Source: Leptolyngbya sp. KIOST-1
GTDB lineage: Bacteria; Cyanobacteriota; Cyanobacteriia; Phormidesmidales; Phormidesmidaceae
Length of the DNA: 64,000 nt
Reading direction: 5' to 3'
Assembly (NCBI RefSeq): GCF_000763385.1
Contig: NZ_JQFA01000002.1
Span: 682,001 to 746,000 of the forward strand
Part shown: positions 27,238-36,242 of the stretch, piece by piece
Numbering within the stretch: the first letter of the stretch is position 1
Layout: each line of letters begins with the position of its first letter
Made by a program: the position numbers and the translations under genes
Notes under the pieces: model-generated
The model's input: the letters and a program-made list of their open reading frames with translations, nothing else
Told to the model about the DNA's origin: nothing
Databases searched by the model: none

Positions 27238-28541
27238 GGCCGGGGTTGCTGGGCCTGCCAGCTGCGGTAGCGATCGGTTTCGGCCAGCAGCGGATTGAGG
27301 CCAAACCAGCGCCCCTGGTTGTCGCGGTACTCGTACAAAAACAGGCTGCGCACCAGAATGTTGTAGTCCTCATCGCCCTGCACATCCTGACGAGAGACCG
27401 CTTGCAGGAGCAGATCCCACTCCTGCTCGCTGACCAGGCCCATCAGGCTGTCGCGCTCGTTGCGAATCACCGCCTCCAGGGTGGCGCGCAAAAAGGGCGG
27501 GTCCTGCTTACGCAGGCAGCCATCCAGCAGCCGAATCAGGTTGCGCATGTGGCCGCCGCTGACCTGACAGAGGCGATCGAGGGTGGCCATTTCGTCGAAG
27601 ACCTCGCCCACCGCATCGATGCGCTGGTTCACATTGAGGTCGGGAAAGGCGCGAATCAGCACCATCTGCCGCAGCAGGGCCATGCCGGCATCGTCGGAAC
27701 TGCCGCTGCGATCGCGCACGGGCACCATGGGCAGCACCAGGGGATTGGTGCCAAACCGATTTGACAACCGCACCAGATCGTTGGAAAACATCAGCTCCAG
27801 CGGAATGGTGTAGACCAGGTGGCAGTCGAGCTGCCTCAGCTGCTCCCCGCGATCGACAAAAATGTACTCCGACTGCAGCCGCCCCTGGGACCGCAGGGTG
27901 CTGTCGATGCGATCGAGGTTGTCCATGATCACCACCAGACGGTTTTTACCCTGCTGCTGGAGGCGATCGTTGGCCGGAGTCAGCAGTTCGTCGTTAATGG
28001 CGGTAATGATGCTGCGGGTGCGCGGCTCCAGGTACTGGCGCAGCTGGCTGCGCATGTCGGGGCTCTGCTTGGCCGAGGCGGTAATGCTGGCAATGCCCGC
28101 CGAAAAACTCACGTCGGAAATCTCCATCGGCGTCCGCAGAGTGTTGGCCAGGTTCTGAAACAGACTTTGCAGGTAGGTGGGCCTGGTGACAATGCCAATC
28201 CGGTCGAGGTGTTCGCTAATGTTGTGGGCAATGCTGAGCAAAATGTCCGAAATTTCTACATCGGCCATCTCCAAATCGCGGTCTGACTCAAAGTAGACCA
28301 CCTCATAGCTGCGCTGGGCCAGCCGATCCTGCAGGCGAAACAGCTCCGTCGATTTGCCACAGCCAATGTGGCCGGTAAATAGCTGCGTGGTGGGTCGATT
28401 GCGGGCCAGACGGGCGATCTTGCGCTCCAGCTCCTGCACAATGTCGCCACCGCGCACGGTCGAAAAATCAATGTAGTAGCGCTTGCCCCGCAGCGGCTGG
28501 GTGGGGTCGCAGGCATCGTAAAACTGCTGTAGATCCAGCAT
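27234..28541 (-). CDS. P-loop (AAA-like) ATPase paired with the STAND protein
   Basis: A 435-residue ATPase. Walker A is TGHIGCGKST (56-65) and Walker B LVVIMDNLDRID (202-213). A sensor-like helical region follows, with GGHMRNLIRLLDG near 330. The C-terminal part (about 360-430) looks like a winged-helix domain. The overall pattern resembles AAA/Orc-like or KAP-like ATPases used as switch modules. It is translationally coupled to the downstream STAND gene, so the two probably form one complex. No Shine-Dalgarno is seen before the ATG. Confidence 0.75.
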   Translation of the reverse strand: MLDLQQFYDACDPTQPLRGKRYYIDFSTVRGGDIVQELERKIARLARNRPTTQLFTGHIGCGKSTELFRLQDRLAQRSYEVVYFESDRDLEMADVEISDILLSIAHNISEHLDRIGIVTRPTYLQSLFQNLANTLRTPMEISDVSFSAGIASITASAKQSPDMRSQLRQYLEPRTRSIITAINDELLTPANDRLQQQGKNRLVVIMDNLDRIDSTLRSQGRLQSEYIFVDRGEQLRQLDCHLVYTIPLELMFSNDLVRLSNRFGTNPLVLPMVPVRDRSGSSDDAGMALLRQMVLIRAFPDLNVNQRIDAVGEVFDEMATLDRLCQVSGGHMRNLIRLLDGCLRKQDPPFLRATLEAVIRNERDSLMGLVSEQEWDLLLQAVSRQDVQGDEDYNILVRSLFLYEYRDNQGRWFGLNPLLAETDRYRSWQAQQPRP

Positions 28542-28676
28542 GGGCTATTGGGCTATGGCCGTAGGGTTGCCTTCAGGGTATCGCACCGACGGCGCGGAGA
28601 AACCAACACCGAGGCCAGGATACGATTTCACAGCCCCCATCTTGCTAAATCGCTGACTTTGCCTAAGCCCCAAGCC

Positions 28677-29357
28677 TCAGGCAGCGGCCAACAGATTCAC
28701 TAAATCGGCTTTCTTCAGCTTGGAAAGCCCTTCAATATCGCGTTTTTTGGCCATCGCCTTAAGCTGTTGCGTGTTGAGTGATTCCAGTAGGGCGCGATCG
28801 GTTATGACCTCAGGCATCGGTTCTGGAGTTAGGTAAAAAAGCTGCTCCAGGGCTTTAAGCTTTTTGCCAGCGGTGATGCGACAGCCCAGCTTAGTGATCG
28901 GTTGTAAGTTTTTCCAGTATCGACGGGGGGCATCGTCTAACCGAGCTATCAGTGAGGCCTGATTTATGCCCTTAAGAGGACTGTCTATTTGGCTAGTTAG
29001 GTAGGCGATCGCCGCAGATATTTCCTCTCGACTAGCGGTAGAAAGGTTAGTTTTAGGTGGGATTTCTTGAGCCAAAGCCCTGGTAATGCTCACTGTCTCG
29101 GGCTTATCGTCAGCAATAACACACCAGACTTCGCTTAATCCAGCCTCAGCCGCGACGGCATAGATAAATGCATTGCCAATCACCTGGTACTGATCGGGGG
29201 CTATTTCTTTAACGACTAATGGAACCCAGTTACGGCCTTCTGACCCTAGCTGACTCGCCGCAAACTGAATCAAATACTCGTGGGCTTCAGTGGGTTCACC
29301 CGGTTCGATTTCATCAAAGGGCAAACACATTAAATTGCCAATGTCTGAGCGACTCAT
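28677..29357 (-). CDS. ParB/Srx-like domain protein with a C-terminal Rho_N/SAP-like domain
   Basis: A 226-residue protein. Residues 30-85 (NWVPLVVKEIAPDQYQVIGN, then an Ala-rich helix and SEVWCVIADD) follow the ParB/Srx N-terminal pattern: a basic site, a strand, a G-x-R-like turn, a helix and a strand. The turn has lost the usual Arg. Residues 188-224 (LNTQQLKAMAKKRDIEGLSKL, then KKADLVNLL) match the Rho termination factor N-terminal/SAP-type helical DNA- or RNA-binding domain. The start codon shares one base with the stop of the upstream ParA-like gene (TAATG). It probably acts as the partner of that ATPase. Confidence 0.7.
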   Translation of the reverse strand: MSRSDIGNLMCLPFDEIEPGEPTEAHEYLIQFAASQLGSEGRNWVPLVVKEIAPDQYQVIGNAFIYAVAAEAGLSEVWCVIADDKPETVSITRALAQEIPPKTNLSTASREEISAAIAYLTSQIDSPLKGINQASLIARLDDAPRRYWKNLQPITKLGCRITAGKKLKALEQLFYLTPEPMPEVITDRALLESLNTQQLKAMAKKRDIEGLSKLKKADLVNLLAAA

Positions 29358-30697
29358 TAGAGAAAATACTCCTTCACAAGGTTTAGATATTGCTCTCGAG
29401 CGGGCTTGAAAGCAAACGCCGCTGGCATATGCATAAAGTCAGCCCTAGATATATAGGCCATATAGGGAATAGTAATCATTCGCAGATCTTTGTGGCCTTT
29501 GCGGAACTTTGGGTAGAAGTAGGGTGTCAAATCAAACTTATTGGCATTAGCTTTGCCCTCTTTAATGATTTTGGCAACAGCTTGATGCATAAGTTGGAGT
29601 TGAGCATCAGACACTCTAAAAGCATTGTTCATGAATATGGGCAGTGCCGTTGGACCGGCATCTCCAAAACGTTGCCTTTCCGCTTGCATTTCAGGAATAA
29701 ACCGAGTGATGGCCATCCCCGCATTTTGGAGAGAATGCAAGTTATCGTGCCTGGCAGGTATTAAAACAACATCTGCGGCATATATAGCTTTCTGAGCAAA
29801 CACTCGCCAGTTAGGTGGCGCATCAATAAGAACATAATCATATTTACTTTGAACAGATTCTAATGCTCGGCGCAAAGCATGAAGCTTGACCTGCTGTTTT
29901 AATTTTGCTTCGTCTACGTCGCCAATTAAGTCCTCGTCTGCCAAAATTATGTCAAAGCCCAAAGGCTCCGTAAGTTTTGGGTGCTCAAACTTATAGGGAG
30001 TTATAATGTCTCCAATATTAGATTCTTTATTTTTAAGAATATCTAGAACTTTGCCTTTCAATGGTCGCAGATTAAGGGCATCGCCTAAATCGCTTTGATT
30101 TGGATCAAAATCAACAATAAGCACTCGCTTTTTGAGTAAAGCCAGTGTAGCTGCCAAATTCAAAGTTGTGGTAGTTTTGCCAACGCCACCTTTGTTGTTA
30201 TAAACCGCTATCGTTAATGCTCGGCTAGGAGTTTCCAAACGTTGTTTGAGATCTTTAACTATACGTTTAACGTCCCCATCTAGGGGCAGACATGGTGTTA
30301 CAGGGTGTACCACCTTACCGTGCTTTCGGAATAACTGCACGTGAAGTGAATTAGTTAATAATCCCCACTTAACAGATTTGGAGGCTGAATCTAGTAAATA
30401 ATGCTTAAGTTGTAGGGCTGCTCGGCAATAATTGGGATGGGACTGGTCCCCTAAATTTTCCGATCTTCCCTTAACCTCCATATAGAGATGAGGGCTCCTA
30501 AGGCTTTCCAGAAAAATGTCTTCGCCTGTATTTTTGCGAACAGCGTGGTCAACAGCACGATTCCCGACCGGGAATTGAGGAACCATTTCTAAGTCCTCAA
30601 ACCCCAATGCCTTAAGAAATGGCTGAGAAAACTTGAGTTCTACAATCGCCTCAGAGGCATCAGTAGGAAGGAACTGTAGCGTTTGCTCTAGGCTCAT
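29357..30697 (-). CDS. HsdR_N-like nuclease domain fused to a ParA-type ATPase
   Basis: A 446-residue fusion. Residues 15-150 resemble the restriction-endonuclease-like domain of type I HsdR N-termini: Asp50 in NRAVDHAV, the ExK pair Glu74-Val-Lys76 in YMEVKG, and the typical strand WGLLTNSLHVQLFR. Residues 160-446 form a ParA/MinD ATPase with the deviant Walker A NNKGGVGKTTT (167-177), DFDPNQSDLG as switch I and VLIDAPP as Walker B. ParA proteins normally lack a nuclease domain. The gene is AT-richer than most of the window. It may be a defence or selfish maintenance module rather than chromosome partition. Confidence 0.75.
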   Translation of the reverse strand: MSLEQTLQFLPTDASEAIVELKFSQPFLKALGFEDLEMVPQFPVGNRAVDHAVRKNTGEDIFLESLRSPHLYMEVKGRSENLGDQSHPNYCRAALQLKHYLLDSASKSVKWGLLTNSLHVQLFRKHGKVVHPVTPCLPLDGDVKRIVKDLKQRLETPSRALTIAVYNNKGGVGKTTTTLNLAATLALLKKRVLIVDFDPNQSDLGDALNLRPLKGKVLDILKNKESNIGDIITPYKFEHPKLTEPLGFDIILADEDLIGDVDEAKLKQQVKLHALRRALESVQSKYDYVLIDAPPNWRVFAQKAIYAADVVLIPARHDNLHSLQNAGMAITRFIPEMQAERQRFGDAGPTALPIFMNNAFRVSDAQLQLMHQAVAKIIKEGKANANKFDLTPYFYPKFRKGHKDLRMITIPYMAYISRADFMHMPAAFAFKPAREQYLNLVKEYFL

Positions 30698-31037
30698 GGG
30701 CTTTCTGAGTGGCTTTACTCTAGTCGTACTGAAGAGGCTTAGCTACAACCGTATAGTTTGGATGGAATTCATGGAAGTTTCATATCCATGCAAAGAACCC
30801 TTACCCTCTCATTAAGGGCGAGGGTTCTCTACTACATCCGTGTATTGCTAGGGCATCCTAGTTGAGTGTGGTCAGCTAAGGCAGCTATCCCACATCATTA
30901 AATGCTTGATTCTAAACGGGTGCCAACTTCACTGACTTAACGTACCCAGAAAGTGAAAATTTCTATCACATCGGTAATCCCACTTCAATAGCCCAGTGCG
31001 ATAAGATGAGCCAGGTCAGTTACTCCCTACCAACGTC
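30698..31037. other. Intergenic region, AT-richer
   Basis: About 340 bases between divergent genes. No supported gene, hairpin or repeat is evident. It must contain the promoter of the ParA-like operon. Confidence 0.4.
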
Positions 31038-31259
31038 ATGTCTATTTCCAAAACCGAGGCCAAGCAGCTGCTGGAGCGGATGATCTTTGACGCCACCGAC
31101 CCGCAGGATTGGGTGCAGGACGTGTGGGGATTGAGCCCCCTGATGGGCGACAGCGCCGCCAAGCTCCTAGAAGCGTTCTATATTCTGATTGACTGCTGCC
31201 CCGACGAGCAGCTTGACAACCTGATCAAGGGGCTTTACCGCGACCAGCTAGAGTTTTAG
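31038..31259 (+). CDS. Small conserved-looking hypothetical protein
   Basis: A 73-residue acidic, helical protein (MSISKTEAKQLLERMIFDAT; tail LIKGLYRDQLEF). Codon use is GC-rich like the host genome, unlike its AT-rich neighbours on both sides, which argues it is native. No Shine-Dalgarno is clear. It ends eight bases before the stop of the convergent glycosyltransferase gene. Function unknown. Confidence 0.55.
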   Translation: MSISKTEAKQLLERMIFDATDPQDWVQDVWGLSPLMGDSAAKLLEAFYILIDCCPDEQLDNLIKGLYRDQLEF

Positions 31260-31266
31260 CTAACGC

Positions 31267-32553
31267 TCACTTGCGGGGCAAAACCGGTTCGGACTCAGCG
31301 ACCACCGGAGTGCGATGAACAACTTCCCGTTTGTAGGTGTTAATGTCCGGAGTTTTTCTACAAATCTTTTGGACAACACTTTCTACCTGGGCTTGCCAAC
31401 TCCTGGAATACGAGAAAAACTGCTTTCTGAGAGCCATAGCATTTCTTTGCTTTAGCTCATAAAAGTCTTTATCTGTCGCCAGCTTCAAAATAGCCTTTAA
31501 GTATTCTTCTACATCGTCGGGAGGAACTTCCACTGCAGCACTTTTAACCATAGAGAGCGCTGGACAAACACCAGAAGTGACAATTGGCCTGCCTACGATT
31601 ACGCCCTCAGCCACAACCTTGTTGAATCCTTCAACAAAGTCTTTTGTGGTGGGCACCACTACAACGTGAGATGTTTCGTACATTTTGCGGAGCTGCTCTC
31701 GCTTGCAGTGACCATGCACGACAAACTGCTTTGCGATACCAGCTTTCAGTGCGGCCGCCTTGAGATTTTCAACTTCACCACCCGTACCGCAAACGTTAAA
31801 AATACAGTTAGGTTTGATAGCTATAAACTTTTTCGCGACTTCAAGAAGCAGATAAACACCCTTACTCGCTTCCACCCTGCCGGCATACAAAATACTAAAC
31901 GCTTCAGCTTCGCTACGATACTTTTGGACTTTTATATCTTTGAGAAAGTCTTCCCTATAGGTAGGAACGAACGTTCGGATGGGACGACTTTTGCCGTCGG
32001 TTATCTTAATAATCTGATCTCTGATATCGTCAGAAACCACACAAATTTCTTCGCAACCGTACCGAAAAAACCAGCCATTAAGTTTCTGAATAATTCGCTG
32101 AACGGTAGTTGGTTGTTTGTACTTGGGCCAAAGAGTGCAGTGAATGGTGGGAACAATCTTGACGCCAAGCAGAGGGAGAATGCCCAGGAGGAAAAAGAAC
32201 GTTCTGTCCTGGGTAACGATCAAGATGTCGGCTTTGAACAGAAGAGTTGAAAAAATTAGCCTTAGACCCGACCAAAACTGCCCGGCAAAGTACGCGATGC
32301 TATTTCTATAATGGTGCTTCAGAGATCTAAACTCAATTCTAAAGTCTTCATCTTTTACGAGACCTTTTTTGTCCCTTGCCGAAATTAGCCAGGTTTTTGC
32401 TTTCAACCTACTGGCAAGTTCATAGAAGTGCTGTGCATAGGTAATTGCAAAATGAGCCGGATCGTCCTGCCCGAGAACCCAGTGCATGTAAACGCTTGTA
32501 GCATCTACCGGACCTGTGGAATATAGTATTCTCAACTGTTTTGTAGAATTCAT
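31267..32553 (-). CDS. Glycosyltransferase, GT4-like
   Basis: A 428-residue GT-B protein. The C-terminal half has ILYAGRVEASKGVYLLLEVA, the GT4 phosphate-binding strand. FVVHGHC follows, and then VVVPTTKDFVEGFNKVVAEG, where the second Glu occupies the EX7E position. It would transfer a sugar from a nucleotide donor to a surface or lipid acceptor. Codon use is clearly AT-richer than in the flanking genes, suggesting transfer. No other polysaccharide genes are adjacent. No Shine-Dalgarno is seen before the ATG at 32553. Confidence 0.8.
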   Translation of the reverse strand: MNSTKQLRILYSTGPVDATSVYMHWVLGQDDPAHFAITYAQHFYELASRLKAKTWLISARDKKGLVKDEDFRIEFRSLKHHYRNSIAYFAGQFWSGLRLIFSTLLFKADILIVTQDRTFFFLLGILPLLGVKIVPTIHCTLWPKYKQPTTVQRIIQKLNGWFFRYGCEEICVVSDDIRDQIIKITDGKSRPIRTFVPTYREDFLKDIKVQKYRSEAEAFSILYAGRVEASKGVYLLLEVAKKFIAIKPNCIFNVCGTGGEVENLKAAALKAGIAKQFVVHGHCKREQLRKMYETSHVVVVPTTKDFVEGFNKVVAEGVIVGRPIVTSGVCPALSMVKSAAVEVPPDDVEEYLKAILKLATDKDFYELKQRNAMALRKQFFSYSRSWQAQVESVVQKICRKTPDINTYKREVVHRTPVVAESEPVLPRK

Positions 32554-33458
32554 GGGGGCAATGATGCACGAGTGCTACAGAGGACTTAATGCTACTACTC
32601 ACATCAACTTTAGAGGGTCAACTACACAACATTTTGGTTGGTAGCAGACTACAGACTAGCAGCATCTTGAGAAAGTTGGTGTGCGTAAAAGATAAATCAG
32701 AAAAACGTTTTGTTGATCAGACCAAGCTCCAAAGCAAAAAGGTATGGCTAAGAATACGGCCTACCGTGTTTCATAGTATACAAGGCTTAAAAATATTCCA
32801 TGTACCTTTAGATAGACCCCTGAAGTTGCAGTATGCCTATTGATACTTTTCAAGGTCTGTCATTAAAACGCCTTTGAGCATCCCAAAAACAGCGGTCAAG
32901 GTCTTTAGCCCAACTTGACTTTGGGCTGGCACCGCTGGTAGTAAAACGTTTTTGGCCAGAATTGATAACTTGCCCTGGGGCCAGATCGAGAGCGTTTTAG
33001 TTACTACAGTGGTGAACTGGGGCATTCAAATCAAATCGTGGTTATATCGGACTTCTGACTTCCGATTATTAGAGTCAGAAGCCACAGAGCAGATGACCAC
33101 TGCTGAAGGATGAAGGTTAGCCAACAGCAATCACTTTACAATATCTTTAATTTGAAGTAAACATTCAATGAATATTGCGGTACCAACGACTCCCGCAAAG
33201 TCCGTTGCGTCCACACACTATCCCTTGACACCGCTTTCTCACATGGTTTTTCTGCCAGTTACAGGTCTCTCCTGCGGGTTCTAGCGATCGCTACAGCTGT
33301 CCGAATCCAGATGACAGGCAGATCTCACTGTGGTGTCAGTGGCTGAGGATCGGCCTTCAAGCACAATAGCGACTGACACCGCAGAAATGACCGTGCTGCG
33401 GAGGGAAAGTACTCCGGGCTAGAAGCCCAGGCTACCCACAGCCCCCCGCGCTTTGGGC
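32554..33458. other. Long intergenic region, probably a decayed insertion site
   Basis: About 900 bases with only short, unconvincing ORFs on either strand. The first half shares the low GC of the glycosyltransferase gene. The boundary back to GC-rich DNA falls near 33.2-33.4 kb. No inverted repeats or transposase remnants could be identified. Confidence 0.4.
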
Positions 33459-34835
33459 TTAGGGTTGAGCCGTACCCCTGACTACCTGCTGCCGAATGAG
33501 CTCAAACACGGCCCGGATCCCCATTGCCTCACCGCCCTCCGGGCGACCGGGTAGGGTGCGGACGTTCCAGGCCATCAGGTCGAGGTGCACCCAGGGCACC
33601 TCCGGGCGAACAAACTCCTGCAAGAACAAGGCAGCGGTAATGGCCCCCCCAAAGGAACTGTTAGAGATATTCGAGAGGTCGGCGACAGAGCTATCGAGCA
33701 TGTTTCGGTAGGGCTGGTGCAGGGGCAGCTGCCACAGGGGGTCGTCTACGGCCAACCCACAGGTCAGTAGAGCCTGGGCCAGTTCGGGCTGGTTGCTAAA
33801 GCAGGCCGGTAGCTCGGTGCCCAGAGCAACGCGGGCAGCCCCGGTGAGGGTGGCAAAGTCGATCACGAGCTGGGGGCCGGGTTCTTCGCAAACGGCTTCC
33901 CAGAGGGCATCGGCTAGCACCAGGCGGCCTTCGGCGTCGGTGTTGCCCACCTCGACGGTGAGCCCCCGGCGCGAGGGCACCACATCCAGGGGGTGAAGCG
34001 CATTGCCGGCAATGCTGTTTTCTACAGCGGGGATCAGCACCCGGAGTCGCACGGGCAGCTGCAGGCCCATGATCATTTCGGCCAGGCCCAGCGCGTTGGC
34101 GGCACCGCCCATGTCTTTTTTCATCAGCTTCATACCCGTAGCGGGCTTGATATCAAGCCCGCCCGTGTCGAAGCAGACGCCTTTGCCCACCAGCGTTACC
34201 TTTGGCGCGCCGGGATCACCCCAGGTGATGTCGAGCAGGCGGGGGGCCTGGGTGTAGGCACGGCCAACGGCGTGGATCAGGGGGTAGTTTTGGGTCAGCA
34301 GATCGTCGCCGACCGTGATGCTGAGGTTGGCGTTGTGGCGATCGCAGAGGGTTTGAGCCGCCGCCGCCAGCTGTTCTGGCCCCATGTCGCCAGCTGGGGT
34401 GGTGATCAGATCCCGAACCAGGGTAATCGCAGCAACGGTGGTGTGCACGTAGGCTGCATCCGCCCCCGCTGGAGGCACCAGGTCGGCCAGGGGCGGGGTG
34501 GCCTGACGCTTGTACTGAGCAAAGCTATAGCGACCCAGGCTCCAGCCCAGCCAGAGCCTGGTGGCCAGGTCGGCGGGCCACTCGTCCGCTAGGGTGTAAG
34601 TGTGGGGCGGCAGCGCCTTGGGCAAATGGCCCAGGGCCCAGGTGTCGACGGGGTCGGGCTTGCCGACCAGCACTTTGGCGATGCTCCCATCGGTACCCGG
34701 TACCAGGCAAACGGCGTTGGGGTCGGCCTTGAACCCGGTGGCCTGGGCCCAGGGTTGGCTATCGGCGTGGTCTTTGGCGAGGTCAGTCTGGTTTACCAGG
34801 TAAATGGGAACTGGTGTGGGGTTCGGCGTTGACAA
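33459..34835 (-). CDS. Leucyl aminopeptidase family protein (M17)
   Basis: A 458-residue metallopeptidase. Metal and catalytic motifs of M17 are present: GKGVCFDTGGLDIKP, KKDMGGAA and the hallmark NTDAEGRLVLADAL. The N-terminal domain is divergent, so it is PepB-like rather than the standard PepA. It removes N-terminal residues from peptides and may also handle Cys-Gly. The start is TTG at 34835, chosen because GGAGG lies seven bases upstream. It follows an M20 hydrolase gene in the same direction with an 85-base gap. Confidence 0.88.
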   Translation of the reverse strand: MSTPNPTPVPIYLVNQTDLAKDHADSQPWAQATGFKADPNAVCLVPGTDGSIAKVLVGKPDPVDTWALGHLPKALPPHTYTLADEWPADLATRLWLGWSLGRYSFAQYKRQATPPLADLVPPAGADAAYVHTTVAAITLVRDLITTPAGDMGPEQLAAAAQTLCDRHNANLSITVGDDLLTQNYPLIHAVGRAYTQAPRLLDITWGDPGAPKVTLVGKGVCFDTGGLDIKPATGMKLMKKDMGGAANALGLAEMIMGLQLPVRLRVLIPAVENSIAGNALHPLDVVPSRRGLTVEVGNTDAEGRLVLADALWEAVCEEPGPQLVIDFATLTGAARVALGTELPACFSNQPELAQALLTCGLAVDDPLWQLPLHQPYRNMLDSSVADLSNISNSSFGGAITAALFLQEFVRPEVPWVHLDLMAWNVRTLPGRPEGGEAMGIRAVFELIRQQVVRGTAQP

Positions 34836-34920
34836 CGGTTATCCTCCGGGAGTGGCACCCAAGTCAATCAGTCTATCGGAGTTTTGGTCCGGGGGTAAGC
34901 CCAAACTAACAGCTTCTGGC

Positions 34921-36105
34921 TCAGGGTTTGGGCAGCTGCCAGTAGCGGTAGCTGGCGTAGGCCATGGTCAGCACTCCGGCGGCGATCGCCGACTCATCCA
35001 CCTCAAACTTAGGGTGGTGCAGCGGGTAGTTGACGGGGCGATCGGTAAAGCCCACCCCCAGGCGAAACATGGTGCCCGGCGCGTGCTCCAGATACAGCGA
35101 GAAGTCCTCGGCCCCCAGGGAAGGTTCATGAATGATGTGCAGGTACTCATTGCCCAGAGCTTCGCTGGCGCAGCGGGCAGTGAGTTCGGTCAGGGTGGGG
35201 TCGTTGAGCACCGAGGGCACCCCCCGACGGTAGTGGATTTCATACTTGGCCCCATAGGGCTGGCAGACCCCCGCCACAACCGACTCGATCCACTGGGGCA
35301 GGTGGTTGCGGGTGTCGGGATGGAGCGATCGCACGGTGCCCAGCAGCTTTACCGTATCGGCAATCACGTTGGGGGCGCGCCCGCCCTGAATTTGCCCAAT
35401 GGTGAGCACAATTGGGTGCAGCGGGTTTTGGGTGCGGCTGATAGCCTGCTGTAGGGTCGCAACCACCTGGGAGGCAATCCAGATCGCATCGATCGCCTCG
35501 TGGGGCCGGGCTCCATGACCGGACTCCCCCACGATCACAATTTCTAAGTCATCGGCGGCGGCGGTCAGGGCCCCGTAGCGAATGCCAATAGCGCGGGCAG
35601 GCACCGAGGGGTAGGCGTGCAGCCCCAGCACCGCTGATACCCCGGTCATCACGCCGTCTTCAATCATCCAGCGGGCCCCCTGGGCGGTTTCCTCCGCTGG
35701 CTGAAACAAAAACCGCGTGGTGCCCGGCAGGGGCAGGCTCAGCTGGGCCAGCACCATAGCCGTACCCAGCCCCACGGTGGTGTGTACGTCGTGGCCACAG
35801 GCATGCATAATGCCCGTCTGATTAGAGGCAAAGGGCAACTCTACCCGCTCGGCAATGGGCAGTCCGTCCATATCGGCTCGAATGGCCAAAATCCTGTCGT
35901 CGCGCCCCCCAGGTAGCTCAGCCACTACCCCGGTTTTGCCCACCAGCTCCTGCACCCGCAGGCCGCAAGACGACAGCACCCCAGCTACGTAGGCCGCCGT
36001 TTTGTACTCCTGGCCGCTGAGTTCAGGGTGGCTGTGCAGGTGACGGCGAATTTCGATTAACCGGGGGGATATCGCCTCAACAATCGATCGGATCTGACTC
36101 AGCAT
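34921..36105 (-). CDS. M20-family amidohydrolase
   Basis: A 394-residue hydrolase of the M20D type (IAA-amino acid or N-acyl amino acid hydrolases). Visible motifs: RRHLHSHPELSGQE, RADMDGLPI, the metal-binding MHACGHDVH with its Cys and His, QPAEETAQGA and GHGARPHEAID. It releases an amino acid from an N-acyl or similar conjugate. It is co-directional with the downstream M17 peptidase gene, so the pair may be co-transcribed for peptide or amide salvage. Confidence 0.88.
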   Translation of the reverse strand: MLSQIRSIVEAISPRLIEIRRHLHSHPELSGQEYKTAAYVAGVLSSCGLRVQELVGKTGVVAELPGGRDDRILAIRADMDGLPIAERVELPFASNQTGIMHACGHDVHTTVGLGTAMVLAQLSLPLPGTTRFLFQPAEETAQGARWMIEDGVMTGVSAVLGLHAYPSVPARAIGIRYGALTAAADDLEIVIVGESGHGARPHEAIDAIWIASQVVATLQQAISRTQNPLHPIVLTIGQIQGGRAPNVIADTVKLLGTVRSLHPDTRNHLPQWIESVVAGVCQPYGAKYEIHYRRGVPSVLNDPTLTELTARCASEALGNEYLHIIHEPSLGAEDFSLYLEHAPGTMFRLGVGFTDRPVNYPLHHPKFEVDESAIAAGVLTMAYASYRYWQLPKP

Positions 36106-36242
36106 GGGTTAGCAGTGGGGGTAGTGGCCATGTCTAGCCTAAAGTAGACCACGATTGATGTATAACACCACACCAACCTGCTCGGCCAGCCGTCCCCTGG
36201 CTCGGACTATTTACGCAAATGCTAACCCAGATCGGCCTGTCC

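Noticed and set aside
32589-33025. Short ORFs of 84 and 62 codons in the AT-rich gap
   Set aside because: No ribosome sites or domains. I could not relate them to transposases.
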